In this document: positions 1 through 5,743 of the stretch, in pieces
Numbering within the stretch: position 1 is the stretch's first letter
Layout of the letters: every line of letters begins with the position of its first letter
From: Saprospiraceae bacterium
Lineage (GTDB): Bacteria; Bacteroidota; Bacteroidia; Chitinophagales; Saprospiraceae
Assembly: GCA_013361075.1 (NCBI GenBank)
Contig: JABWAJ010000070.1
Coordinates: 1-15,479 of the forward strand
Length of the DNA stretch: 15,479 nucleotides
Direction of reading: 5' to 3'
Notes under the pieces: model-generated
Databases searched by the model: none
The model's input: only the letters and a program-made list of their open reading frames with translations
Told to the model about the DNA's origin: nothing
Program-made: the position numbers and the translations under genes

Positions 1-441
1 AAGGCTGTCTACTTCATTCTGGTAAACCGCCCAGGGGCCATAATCCCGGATCCAGATGCTGTTGGTATTGCGTTGCAGCACAATGACATTGTCTAAACTG
101 ATGTTTTCCATGGTCAGGCGGTTGGTTACGGCAGAAGGTGTCTGGGCCAGGACAATGACCTTCGTTTCTTCAACCGCATGACGGATAATTTCCACCAGAA
201 TGTCTTCGTATTCTTTCCAGGCAATGACGAGTGCCTGAATCTCTTCCCATTCCCCCATGGTGCGCACGGGGCCTGGGGGCGGATTCGGGACGAGTATTTT
301 TTCAGGGCCTGCCGGCGGATAGCAGTATTCCCAAACGCGGCTTTCCTCTGATTTGGTCAGCTGGTTGGGTAAAGGTTCCTGAGCCATCAATCCACTCAGG
401 GTAACAAAACAAAACAGGCAAATGGTGGCAACTATTTTCAT
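1..441 (-). CDS. Secreted agmatine deiminase / peptidylarginine deiminase-family protein (N-terminal part)
   Basis: The reading frame is open for 147 codons from an ATG at 441-439 and leaves the window at base 1, so only the N-terminal part is present. Residues 1-20 are a signal peptide (hydrophobic core ICLFCFVTLSG, likely cleavage LMA|Q), so the protein is exported. The mature part has the family-like stretch PPPGPVRTMGEWEEIQALVI (residues 54-73) and the hallmark IWIRDYGPW (129-137). That WxRDxGP motif is shared by agmatine deiminases and Porphyromonas-type peptidylarginine deiminases, which hydrolyse guanidino groups to ureido groups and ammonia. The catalytic His and Cys of the family lie further on and cannot be checked. 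The signal peptide favours a secreted form over a cytoplasmic polyamine-pathway enzyme. It is transcribed away from the Crp/Fnr gene, with a 170-base gap between them. The family is clear; the substrate is not. Confidence 0.85.
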   Translation of the reverse strand, partial: MKIVATICLFCFVTLSGLMAQEPLPNQLTKSEESRVWEYCYPPAGPEKILVPNPPPGPVRTMGEWEEIQALVIAWKEYEDILVEIIRHAVEETKVIVLAQTPSAVTNRLTMENISLDNVIVLQRNTNSIWIRDYGPWAVYQNEVDSL

Positions 442-611
442 ATCACTTCTTTTTTAAGGAGGCCCTTAGCACCTTTAGTTCGGAAAGATAAAGATATTTA
501 TAATTTGGGAGTGGTATAGAGCGCTGTTGACGTCGTTTGAGTGTCAATTGCCGGACAATATTAAACCAATCCCTTACAGCTTCGTTTATCCATGTCTTCG
601 TTTTCTGATAA

Positions 612-1193
612 ATGTACTTCCTGATGCTCGATGTGCTCAAACAACATATTATTGATCGCCTTGGAAAGGACGCCCCTAATGTGGAAGAAGTGCTCCGACA
701 TTTCAAACCTGTTCGTGTACGCCGCAATACGATTTTGTTAAGGCATGGAGAAGTATGCAAGTATGTCTGGTTTATAGCTAAAGGGTGCGTACAGGTTTTT
801 GTTTATGATGCAGAGGCCAACGAGATGACCCGGGATATTGTTTTGGAAAACAACTGGGTCTCGGAACTCATCAGCTTTGGCAACCGGCAACCGGCTACTG
901 AAAATATCCGTACTGTGGAGCCTTGTGAGCTGCTCGCGATTGATCGGGAAGGGTTCCAAAAAATGATGGAAACGGTGCCGCAGTTTGAAATGGTCTACCG
1001 GCAAATTTTGGAAGCTTCTTATGCAAATTCGGTTTATCGCCTCAATACCTTCGTTTCAATGGACGCCCTTGACCGGGTGAAATGGCTCATGGAGTTCAAA
1101 CCCCGGTTCCTCAACCGGCTCTCCAACAAATTAGTCGCTTCTTACCTCGGCATTTCGCAGGAAACCCTTAGCCGGTTAAAATCCAAACTCTGA
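612..1193 (+). CDS. Crp/Fnr-family transcriptional regulator
   Basis: The product is 193 aa and has an N-terminal cyclic-nucleotide-binding-like beta-roll (about residues 25-115, with RRNTILLRHGEVCKYVWFI and later ENIRTVEPCELLAIDREGF). A long dimerisation helix (about 118-150) and a short C-terminal helix-turn-helix (SNKLVASYLGISQETLSRLK) follow. The length and abrupt end after the recognition helix are normal for Bacteroidota members. There are no N-terminal cysteines of the FNR iron-sulfur type, and the effector cannot be inferred. The recognition helix keeps the E--SR pattern (ETLSR) that reads TTGA half-sites in FNR-type proteins, matching the palindrome five bases beyond its stop codon. 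An in-frame ATG at 624 is an alternative start. It probably controls the two following genes and perhaps itself. Confidence 0.9.
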   Translation: MYFLMLDVLKQHIIDRLGKDAPNVEEVLRHFKPVRVRRNTILLRHGEVCKYVWFIAKGCVQVFVYDAEANEMTRDIVLENNWVSELISFGNRQPATENIRTVEPCELLAIDREGFQKMMETVPQFEMVYRQILEASYANSVYRLNTFVSMDALDRVKWLMEFKPRFLNRLSNKLVASYLGISQETLSRLKSKL

Positions 1194-1198
1194 AAACC

Positions 1199-1212
1199 TT
1201 GACATTTGTCAA
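1199..1212. promoter_or_regulatory. Putative Crp/Fnr-type operator
   Basis: The sequence TTGAC-ATTT-GTCAA is a perfect dyad with five-base half-sites and a four-base spacer, which is the Crp/FNR binding-site geometry (FNR consensus TTGAT-N4-ATCAA). It begins five bases after the regulator's stop codon and lies 60 bases before the ATG of the YCII-like gene. A weak -7-like box, GATGTTTG at 1235-1242, would put the dyad near -41 of a start at about 1247, the usual class II activator position. The dyad is seen directly; the binding protein and start site are inferred. Confidence 0.55.
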
Positions 1213-1272
1213 AGCTGGCGGAGCACGAATGATGGATGTTTGCAGCATTATTCATCCTTCAAATCAATCGAA

Positions 1273-1623
1273 ATGAGCGAGTATTTATTATTGTTCCGCA
1301 ACATCAGCGGAAATGGCCATTACATTACCACTCCGCAAGACATGGCCGAAGACATGCCCGCGTGGCAACAATGGATTGGCAACATTGCCGGGCAGGGTAA
1401 ATTGGTTGCTACCCAGCCCATTGAGTACAACGGCACAGTAGTCAATAACAGGGGCATCAGCGAAGGCCCGGACAAAGGAACCAATAACATCCTCGTCGCA
1501 GGCTACCTCCTTTGCAAAGCCGATTCGCTTGAAGAAGTCACTCTGTGGAGCAAAACCTGCCCGATCCTAAAATATGAACATGGCAGTGTAGAAATCCGCC
1601 CGATTATCCCATTTCCTAACTAA
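1273..1623 (+). CDS. YCII-related (DGPF-type) domain protein
   Basis: A single-domain protein of 116 aa when started at the ATG at 1273 (MSEYLLLFR), where YCII-like proteins normally begin. A longer frame opens at 1240 but adds eleven residues with no family resemblance. Family-like features are the opening beta-strand YLLLFRN, PAWQQWIGNIAGQGKLV, and the tail GYLLCKADSLEEVTLWSKTCP followed by GSVEIRPI. The usual DGPF segment is replaced here by EGPD. YCII-domain proteins have a ferredoxin-like fold and their biochemical roles are poorly defined; no activity is claimed. It lies just downstream of the Crp/Fnr-type palindrome and 15 bases before the DoxX-like gene, suggesting a small operon under that regulator. 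Confidence 0.8.
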   Translation: MSEYLLLFRNISGNGHYITTPQDMAEDMPAWQQWIGNIAGQGKLVATQPIEYNGTVVNNRGISEGPDKGTNNILVAGYLLCKADSLEEVTLWSKTCPILKYEHGSVEIRPIIPFPN

Positions 1624-1638
1624 CCCACTAACCGCGTT

Positions 1639-2013
1639 ATGATCAACCAAATCACAAAAGTGGGGCGTTGGCTGTTCCCACTGTCTTTTTTGCTGTATGT
1701 AGGCTTACATTTTGGCAAACCTGATACCGGTGCTGATTTTGTCCCTGACTATTTCCCTTTTCCACTCTTCTGGAATTATTTTACCGGGATTTGCATCCTG
1801 GCATTTATTGTCAGCGCTGTGATCGGGAAGTATGATAAATTGGCGACTGTATTGATGGCACTCTATGTTTTGCTCACTACCCTGTTGATCCATCTTCCGC
1901 TTGCAGCGACGTCGGAAAATGACCTGCTCAATGTATTTCGGAACATCATGGTTATTGGGGCCTTGCTGGTTTACGCACAGTATGCCACGAAAGATAAGCG
2001 GGTAGTAGGGTGA
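1639..2013 (+). CDS. Small DoxX-like integral membrane protein
   Basis: The 124-aa product has four predicted membrane helices (about residues 10-24, 44-63, 67-88 and 99-116), the size and layout of DoxX-like proteins. The first loop contains the proline- and aromatic-rich FVPDYFPFPLFWNYFTG, and the third helix ends in LLIHLP, both typical of Bacteroidota DoxX-like proteins. There is no signal peptide beyond the first membrane helix. Function in this group is uncertain; some DoxX relatives are linked to thiosulfate oxidation or oxidative stress, but nothing here identifies a substrate. It starts 15 bases after the YCII-like gene on the same strand and is probably co-transcribed with it. Confidence 0.7.
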   Translation: MINQITKVGRWLFPLSFLLYVGLHFGKPDTGADFVPDYFPFPLFWNYFTGICILAFIVSAVIGKYDKLATVLMALYVLLTTLLIHLPLAATSENDLLNVFRNIMVIGALLVYAQYATKDKRVVG

Positions 2014-2101
2014 TTTCTTATGTAAGGTGCTTACTTTGTGATCGGATTACGGGCGAAAGGATTTCGGACGTTCGTAAAAAAAGAGGCCGGGTATGAGGAA
2101 T

Positions 2102-2260
2102 GGGGTTGCGTAAAGAGGCAAGAGGCAAAAGACAAGGGGCAATTTTGTTTCGTAAAGTTTGATGTTTTCGTAAGCCAGCAGATTGATTTTACGGAATTAT
2201 TTTATTTTACGAAATTATTGCCTTTTGCCCCTTGCTCTTTGCACCTTATTACACAACCCC
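2102..2260. repeat. Long imperfect inverted repeat (55-base arms), possible dispersed element
   Basis: The arms are 2102-2156 and 2206-2260. Read inward, both start GGGGTTGYGTAA, both contain CAAGGGGCAA, and both end TTTCGTAAA; the interiors are purine-rich GGCAA/GCAAAAG runs that align only with small gaps. The 49-base centre contains a further inverted pair, TTCGTAA at 2167-2173 and TTACGGAA at 2189-2196, and another TTCGTAA lies outside at 2071. No transposase or clear target duplication is visible. It fills most of the gap between the DoxX-like gene and the response regulator. It may be a non-autonomous or REP-like repeat or a strong RNA hairpin. A frame open here (2038-2289) looks non-coding. 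Confidence 0.65.
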
Positions 2261-2285
2261 AGATGATAAATGAAAAGTGTAAAGG

Positions 2286-2299
2286 CTGAAAATTTTCAG
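2286..2299. promoter_or_regulatory. Palindrome before the response-regulator gene
   Basis: CTGAAAATTTTCAG is a perfect 14-base palindrome. It extends by one G.T and one G-C pair to 2284-2301 and ends 13 bases before the ATG at 2313. The position suits an operator for autoregulation or a weak leader hairpin. No protein can be assigned to it from sequence alone. Confidence 0.35.
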
Positions 2300-2312
2300 T
2301 CGCTCGAAAAAA

Positions 2313-3677
2313 ATGATCATGAAAACCGTACTCCTCATTGACGACGAAGAAAAACTGAGAGGGCTTCTGGGCCGCATCATCCGCCTGGAGGGGTTTGAGG
2401 TGCTGGAAGTCGGAGACGGAAAGTCGGCTTTGAAAAGGCTGAAGCAAACAGAAGTGGACGTAGTGCTTTGCGATGTAAAACTGCCCGACGCCAATGGAGT
2501 AGAATTGGCCCGTGCCATCAAATCGGAATATCCCCTTATTGAAATCATCCTGCTGACGGCGTACGGCAACATTCCCGACGGCGTCCAGGCTATAAAAAAC
2601 GGCGCGTTCGACTACCTCACCAAAGGCGACGACAACAACAGGATCATACCCTTGCTCTCCAGAGCCTTCGAAAAAGTAGCCCTCTCCAGACGGGTGCAGC
2701 AGTTGGAAAAACAGATCGGAGAAAAATACAATTTCCAAAACCTCATTGGCACTTCACGCGCCCTGCAGGCAGCCATAGATATGGCCAGGCGGGTTGCTGC
2801 AACCGATGCGACAGTGTTGCTCCTGGGAGAGACGGGGGTAGGAAAAGAAGTTTTTGCGCAGGCTATCCATCAGGAAGGCAACCGGGGAAACAAACCTTTT
2901 GTGGCAGTCAATTGCTCCGCTTTTAGCAAAGAACTGCTTGAAAGCGAATTGTTTGGGCACAAGGCCGGAGCCTTCACCGGGGCTATAAAAGATAAAAAAG
3001 GGCTTTTTGAAGAAGCCCATACCGGTACTATTTTTCTGGATGAAATTGGCGAAATGCCGATGGAGTTACAGGCGCGCATGTTGCGGGTACTCGAAACCGG
3101 GGAATTCATCAAAGTTGGCGATACAAAACCCACCAAATCCGATGCGCGCATCATTGCAGCCACCAACAAAGCCCTGCAACAGGAAGCAGAAGCCGGGCAT
3201 TTCCGGCAAGACCTCTTTTACCGCCTGTCTGTTTTTCAGATCGAATTGCCCCCTTTGCGGGAACGCCTCGCCGACATAGAACCGCTGGCCATCCATTTCA
3301 CACAGGTATTTGCTGCCAAAACCAACAAAAAGATCAAAGGGCTTTCCGGCGAGTTTTTGATGACGCTTCAGCAACACAACTGGCCCGGAAATATCCGTGA
3401 ATTGAAAAACCTGATTGAACGCAGCGTCATCCTGACTGATGCTGATATGCTCGAAGCCGAAAGCCTGCCTTACGAAATTCGCCGCAGTGCCCAGCCTGCC
3501 GGCACCGGGAAGACTCTTTCGGCATTCGATCTCGCCAGTGCCGAAAAAATCCACATCCAAAAAGTACTCAATTACACCAACGGCAACAAAACCGAGGCCG
3601 CCCGCCTCCTCAACATCGCGTTGACGACGCTGTACCGGAAAATTGAGGAGTTTAGAATTGGTGGTCACCAGCTTTAG
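2313..3677 (+). CDS. Sigma54-dependent NtrC-family response regulator of the kdp locus
   Basis: A complete 454-aa NtrC-type activator. The receiver domain (residues 3-120) has acidic D10/D11, phosphoacceptor D54 (CDVKLPD), T82 and K104. The AAA+ domain (about 143-375) has Walker A GETGVGKE at 172-179, the sigma54-contacting loop GAFTGA at 219-224 and Walker B IFLDE at 240-244. A Fis-type helix-turn-helix closes the protein (about 408-450, NKTEAARLLNIALTTLYRKI). Such proteins use ATP hydrolysis to open sigma54-RNA polymerase promoters. It takes the place that the OmpR-type KdpE has in enterobacteria. A sigma54 promoter lies 137 bases beyond its stop, directly before the kdp genes, so it is the likely kdp activator. 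Its probable kinase partner is encoded at 10626-12374. The first codons read Met-Ile-Met, so ATG 2319 is also possible. Confidence 0.93.
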   Translation: MIMKTVLLIDDEEKLRGLLGRIIRLEGFEVLEVGDGKSALKRLKQTEVDVVLCDVKLPDANGVELARAIKSEYPLIEIILLTAYGNIPDGVQAIKNGAFDYLTKGDDNNRIIPLLSRAFEKVALSRRVQQLEKQIGEKYNFQNLIGTSRALQAAIDMARRVAATDATVLLLGETGVGKEVFAQAIHQEGNRGNKPFVAVNCSAFSKELLESELFGHKAGAFTGAIKDKKGLFEEAHTGTIFLDEIGEMPMELQARMLRVLETGEFIKVGDTKPTKSDARIIAATNKALQQEAEAGHFRQDLFYRLSVFQIELPPLRERLADIEPLAIHFTQVFAAKTNKKIKGLSGEFLMTLQQHNWPGNIRELKNLIERSVILTDADMLEAESLPYEIRRSAQPAGTGKTLSAFDLASAEKIHIQKVLNYTNGNKTEAARLLNIALTTLYRKIEEFRIGGHQL

Positions 3678-3690
3678 CTGACAACCACAC

Positions 3691-3735
3691 CAAAATGATA
3701 GTCTGTACCCTTTCAAAATGATAGGGTTGAAAAGC
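3691..3735. promoter_or_regulatory. Putative upstream activator-binding region of the kdp promoter
   Basis: Two copies of CAAAATGATAG occur at 3691-3701 and 3714-3724, a 23-base period close to two helical turns. The second copy overlaps an ACCCT...AGGGT dyad (3707-3711 and 3723-3727). The region lies about 105-150 bases upstream of the predicted sigma54 transcription start, the usual range for NtrC-type enhancer sites. Binding by the adjacent response regulator is inferred. Confidence 0.4.
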
Positions 3736-3770
3736 AATTGCCCTACCTTCTATTTGTCAAAAAATTTGTA

Positions 3771-3783
3771 AATCAAGCACTTA
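3771..3783 (+). promoter_or_regulatory. Match to the IHF-binding consensus
   Basis: AATCAA-GCAC-TTA matches the E. coli IHF consensus WATCAANNNNTTR at every defined position. It sits between the possible activator sites and the sigma54 promoter, where a bend is normally needed to bring an enhancer-bound activator to polymerase. The consensus comes from proteobacteria and the region is AT-rich, so a chance match is possible. Confidence 0.35.
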
Positions 3784-3813
3784 AATCCACTTTGAAAAAT
3801 GTGGAACCAAATT

Positions 3814-3829
3814 TGGCATGTCTGCTGCG
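3814..3829 (+). promoter_or_regulatory. Sigma54 (-24/-12) promoter of the kdp operon
   Basis: TGGCATG-TCTG-CTGCG fits the sigma54 consensus TGGCAYR-N4-TTGCW, with the invariant GG (3815-3816) and GC (3827-3828) at exact spacing and mismatches only at the first T and the last W of the -12 element. Transcription would start near 3840, only about ten bases before the first small ORF (3850). The neighbouring gene encodes an activator with an intact GAFTGA loop, which strongly supports the assignment. Confidence 0.75.
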
Positions 3830-3849
3830 AACATCAAAATTGAGAAGAC

Positions 3850-3933
3850 ATGCTCACTGCCATTTTGTTAATCACCGGGGCAATGTGTTTCGCCCTTTTT
3901 CATCAATCCATTTACTGGTTCGAAAAAATCTGA
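3850..3933 (+). CDS. 27-residue membrane peptide preceding kdpF (unassigned)
   Basis: A short ORF encodes one hydrophobic helix, TAILLITGAMCFALF (residues 3-17), then a polar and aromatic tail HQSIYWFEKI. It is the first frame after the predicted sigma54 start, has a purine-rich GAGAAG just before its ATG, and stops four bases before the kdpF ATG, so coupled translation is plausible. I do not recognise a named family. Its size and single helix resemble KdpF, the small lipid-like subunit that stabilises the Kdp complex, so it may be a second accessory peptide or a leader peptide. The position is the main evidence; no expression data are available here. Confidence 0.55.
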   Translation: MLTAILLITGAMCFALFHQSIYWFEKI

Positions 3934-3937
3934 TCCA

Positions 3938-4015
3938 ATGCCTGCATTGTTCATTACCTCCATTTTGGCATTCGGCTACCTGTGCTATGTCTTGCTGAAG
4001 CCGGAAAAATTTTAA
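3938..4015 (+). CDS. kdpF: KdpF, small stabilising subunit of the K+-transporting ATPase
   Basis: The 25-residue product is a single membrane helix (FITSILAFGYLCYVLL) ending in LLKPEKF. KdpF proteins share this pattern: one helix with a GYL.Y core and a short charged C-terminus ending in an aromatic residue. KdpF packs against KdpA and stabilises the KdpFABC complex in the inner membrane. It begins four bases after the preceding 27-codon ORF and ends 12 bases before kdpA, as expected for the first classical gene of the operon. It is too short for common gene-finding cut-offs. Confidence 0.88.
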   Translation: MPALFITSILAFGYLCYVLLKPEKF

Positions 4016-4027
4016 ACTGTCGCCACC

Positions 4028-5737
4028 ATGAATACAGAAATACGCGGCCTCGCACTCATGTTTGTTGCAACGCTGGTACTGGCGCTTCCGCTCGGGAAAT
4101 ACATAGCAAAAGTTTACAGCTGTAAAAAAACATGGCTGGACCCATTGTTCATCCCCATTGAGCGTCTTTTTTTTCGCCTCAGCGGCATTGACCCCACCCG
4201 GAAAATGAACTGGAAAGAGCACCTTGTTGCCCTGCTTACCATCAATTTTGTCTGGTTTTTATTTGCCATGGCCGTCTTGATGAATCAGGGCTGGCTGCCG
4301 CTCAATCCCGACGGCAACCCGGGTATGCCTGCCGATCTGGCTTTCAATACCGCTATTTCCTTTTTGGTAAATTGCAATTTGCAGCACTATTCCGGGGAAA
4401 CAGGGTTGTCCTATTTTTCACAAACGGTCTGCATCCAGTTTTTGCAGTTTGTTACTGCCGGAACGGGTATGGCGGCAGCGGCAGTGGTTTATAATGCTAT
4501 GCGCATCCATGTGACCGACAAACTGGGGAATTTTTACAACTATTTCGTAAAATCCTGCCTTCGGATTTTGTTGCCCATTTCTTTTGTCGCTGCCATTTTG
4601 CTGGCTTTTAACGGCACCCCCATGACTTTTGAAGGCAAGGCGAACATGGTAACGATGGAAGGCGATACCGTACAGGTTTCGCGAGGCCCGGCAGCGTCGA
4701 TGGTGGCCATTAAGCAGACCGGAACCAACGGGGGCGGTTTTTTCGGTGTAAATTCTGCACACCCGCTGGAGAATCCAAACTACTTCACCAACCTCGTGGA
4801 GAACATCCTGATTTTGCTGATTCCAATGGCCATGATCTTTGCACTCGGCCACTACCTACACCGGAAAAAATTCGCGTGGGTCATTTTTGGCGTCATGATG
4901 ACCGGTTTTTTATTCTTGCTGATACCTGCCGTTCATTCCGAAATGAGTGGCAATCCCGCTATTTCAGAAATGGGCCTCGCTCCGAATTTGGGCAATATGG
5001 AAGGCAAAGAAGTGCGGTTTGGTGCTGCTGCTTCTGCTTACTGGGGCGTGACGACCACTGTTACCAGCAATGGCTCTGTCAACAGCATGCACAGCAGTCA
5101 CACGCCCATTTCCGGTGCTATGCAACTCCTCGGCATGATGACGAATAGTTTTTTTGGCGGTGTGGGGGTCGGTTTTCTTAACTTTTACATCTTCATTATC
5201 CTCGCGGTATTCATCAGTGGGTTGATGGTAGGCCGGACGCCGGAGTTCATGGGCCGAAAAATCGAAGCCCGGGAAATGAAAATCGCCATGCTCGTTGCCC
5301 TGTTGCACCCTTTTCTGATCCTTACCGGAACCGCCCTGTCGGCTTATTTTGTGAACCAAAATCCTGAAATCGGCTGGCTTGGCAACCCCGGCTTTCATGG
5401 TTTCAGTGAAATGCTGTACGAATATACTTCATCGGCTGCCAACAATGGCAGCGGGTTTGAAGGGCTTGCCGACAACACCCCGTGGTGGAACATCAGTACC
5501 GGGATCGTCCTTATTCTGGCGCGCTACCTGCCCATCATCGGGCCGGTTGCCATTGCAGGTATTCTCGCGTCTAAAAAATACATTCCGGAAAACGCAGGTA
5601 CGCTCAAAACAGACACGGGCACATTTGGCGTCATGGTTTTTGCCGTGATTTTCATCTTAGCTGCGCTCGCATTTTTCCCGGCGCTGACGCTGGGGCCGCT
5701 GGCAGAATATTTTTCACTTTATGGATCGGTTAACTGA
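4028..5737 (+). CDS. kdpA: KdpA, potassium-translocating subunit of the Kdp ATPase
   Basis: A full-length 569-aa KdpA (E. coli about 557). This polytopic inner-membrane subunit holds the K+ selectivity filter and belongs to the superfamily of K+ transporters. The four filter regions are visible: NCNLQHYSGE at 115-124, GTNGGGFFGVNSAHPLENP at 232-250, TTVTSNGSVNSMHSS at 343-357 and SSAANNGSGFEGL at 468-480. Further family landmarks are MNWKEHL (60-66), NMEGKEVRFG (323-332) and GLMVGRTPEFMGRKI (398-412). The start is supported by alignment of the first helix and by its position 12 bases after kdpF. No truncation or missing filter residue is apparent. It ends six bases before kdpB. Confidence 0.98.
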   Translation: MNTEIRGLALMFVATLVLALPLGKYIAKVYSCKKTWLDPLFIPIERLFFRLSGIDPTRKMNWKEHLVALLTINFVWFLFAMAVLMNQGWLPLNPDGNPGMPADLAFNTAISFLVNCNLQHYSGETGLSYFSQTVCIQFLQFVTAGTGMAAAAVVYNAMRIHVTDKLGNFYNYFVKSCLRILLPISFVAAILLAFNGTPMTFEGKANMVTMEGDTVQVSRGPAASMVAIKQTGTNGGGFFGVNSAHPLENPNYFTNLVENILILLIPMAMIFALGHYLHRKKFAWVIFGVMMTGFLFLLIPAVHSEMSGNPAISEMGLAPNLGNMEGKEVRFGAAASAYWGVTTTVTSNGSVNSMHSSHTPISGAMQLLGMMTNSFFGGVGVGFLNFYIFIILAVFISGLMVGRTPEFMGRKIEAREMKIAMLVALLHPFLILTGTALSAYFVNQNPEIGWLGNPGFHGFSEMLYEYTSSAANNGSGFEGLADNTPWWNISTGIVLILARYLPIIGPVAIAGILASKKYIPENAGTLKTDTGTFGVMVFAVIFILAALAFFPALTLGPLAEYFSLYGSVN

Positions 5738-5743
5738 CAAACC

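Noticed and set aside
527..547. TTGAC...GTCAA pair upstream of the Crp/Fnr gene as a possible autoregulatory site
   Set aside because: The half-sites are separated by 11 bases, not four, so the geometry does not fit a Crp/Fnr dimer.
443..760. 105-codon minus-strand frame across the deiminase/Crp gap
   Set aside because: It overlaps the N-terminal coding part of the Crp/Fnr gene antisense and its Arg/Ser/Lys-rich sequence has no family signature.
2038..2289. 83-codon plus-strand frame between the DoxX-like gene and the response regulator
   Set aside because: It runs through the long inverted repeat, has no family resemblance, and its composition follows the repeat.
3738..3998. 86-codon plus-strand frame across the kdp promoter region
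   Set aside because: It overlaps the IHF-like site, the sigma54 promoter and both small genes in another frame; the small genes have better context and kdpF is recognisable.
4019..4030. GCCACCATG context at the kdpA start, like a eukaryotic Kozak sequence
   Set aside because: The locus is plainly bacterial; the match is a coincidence.
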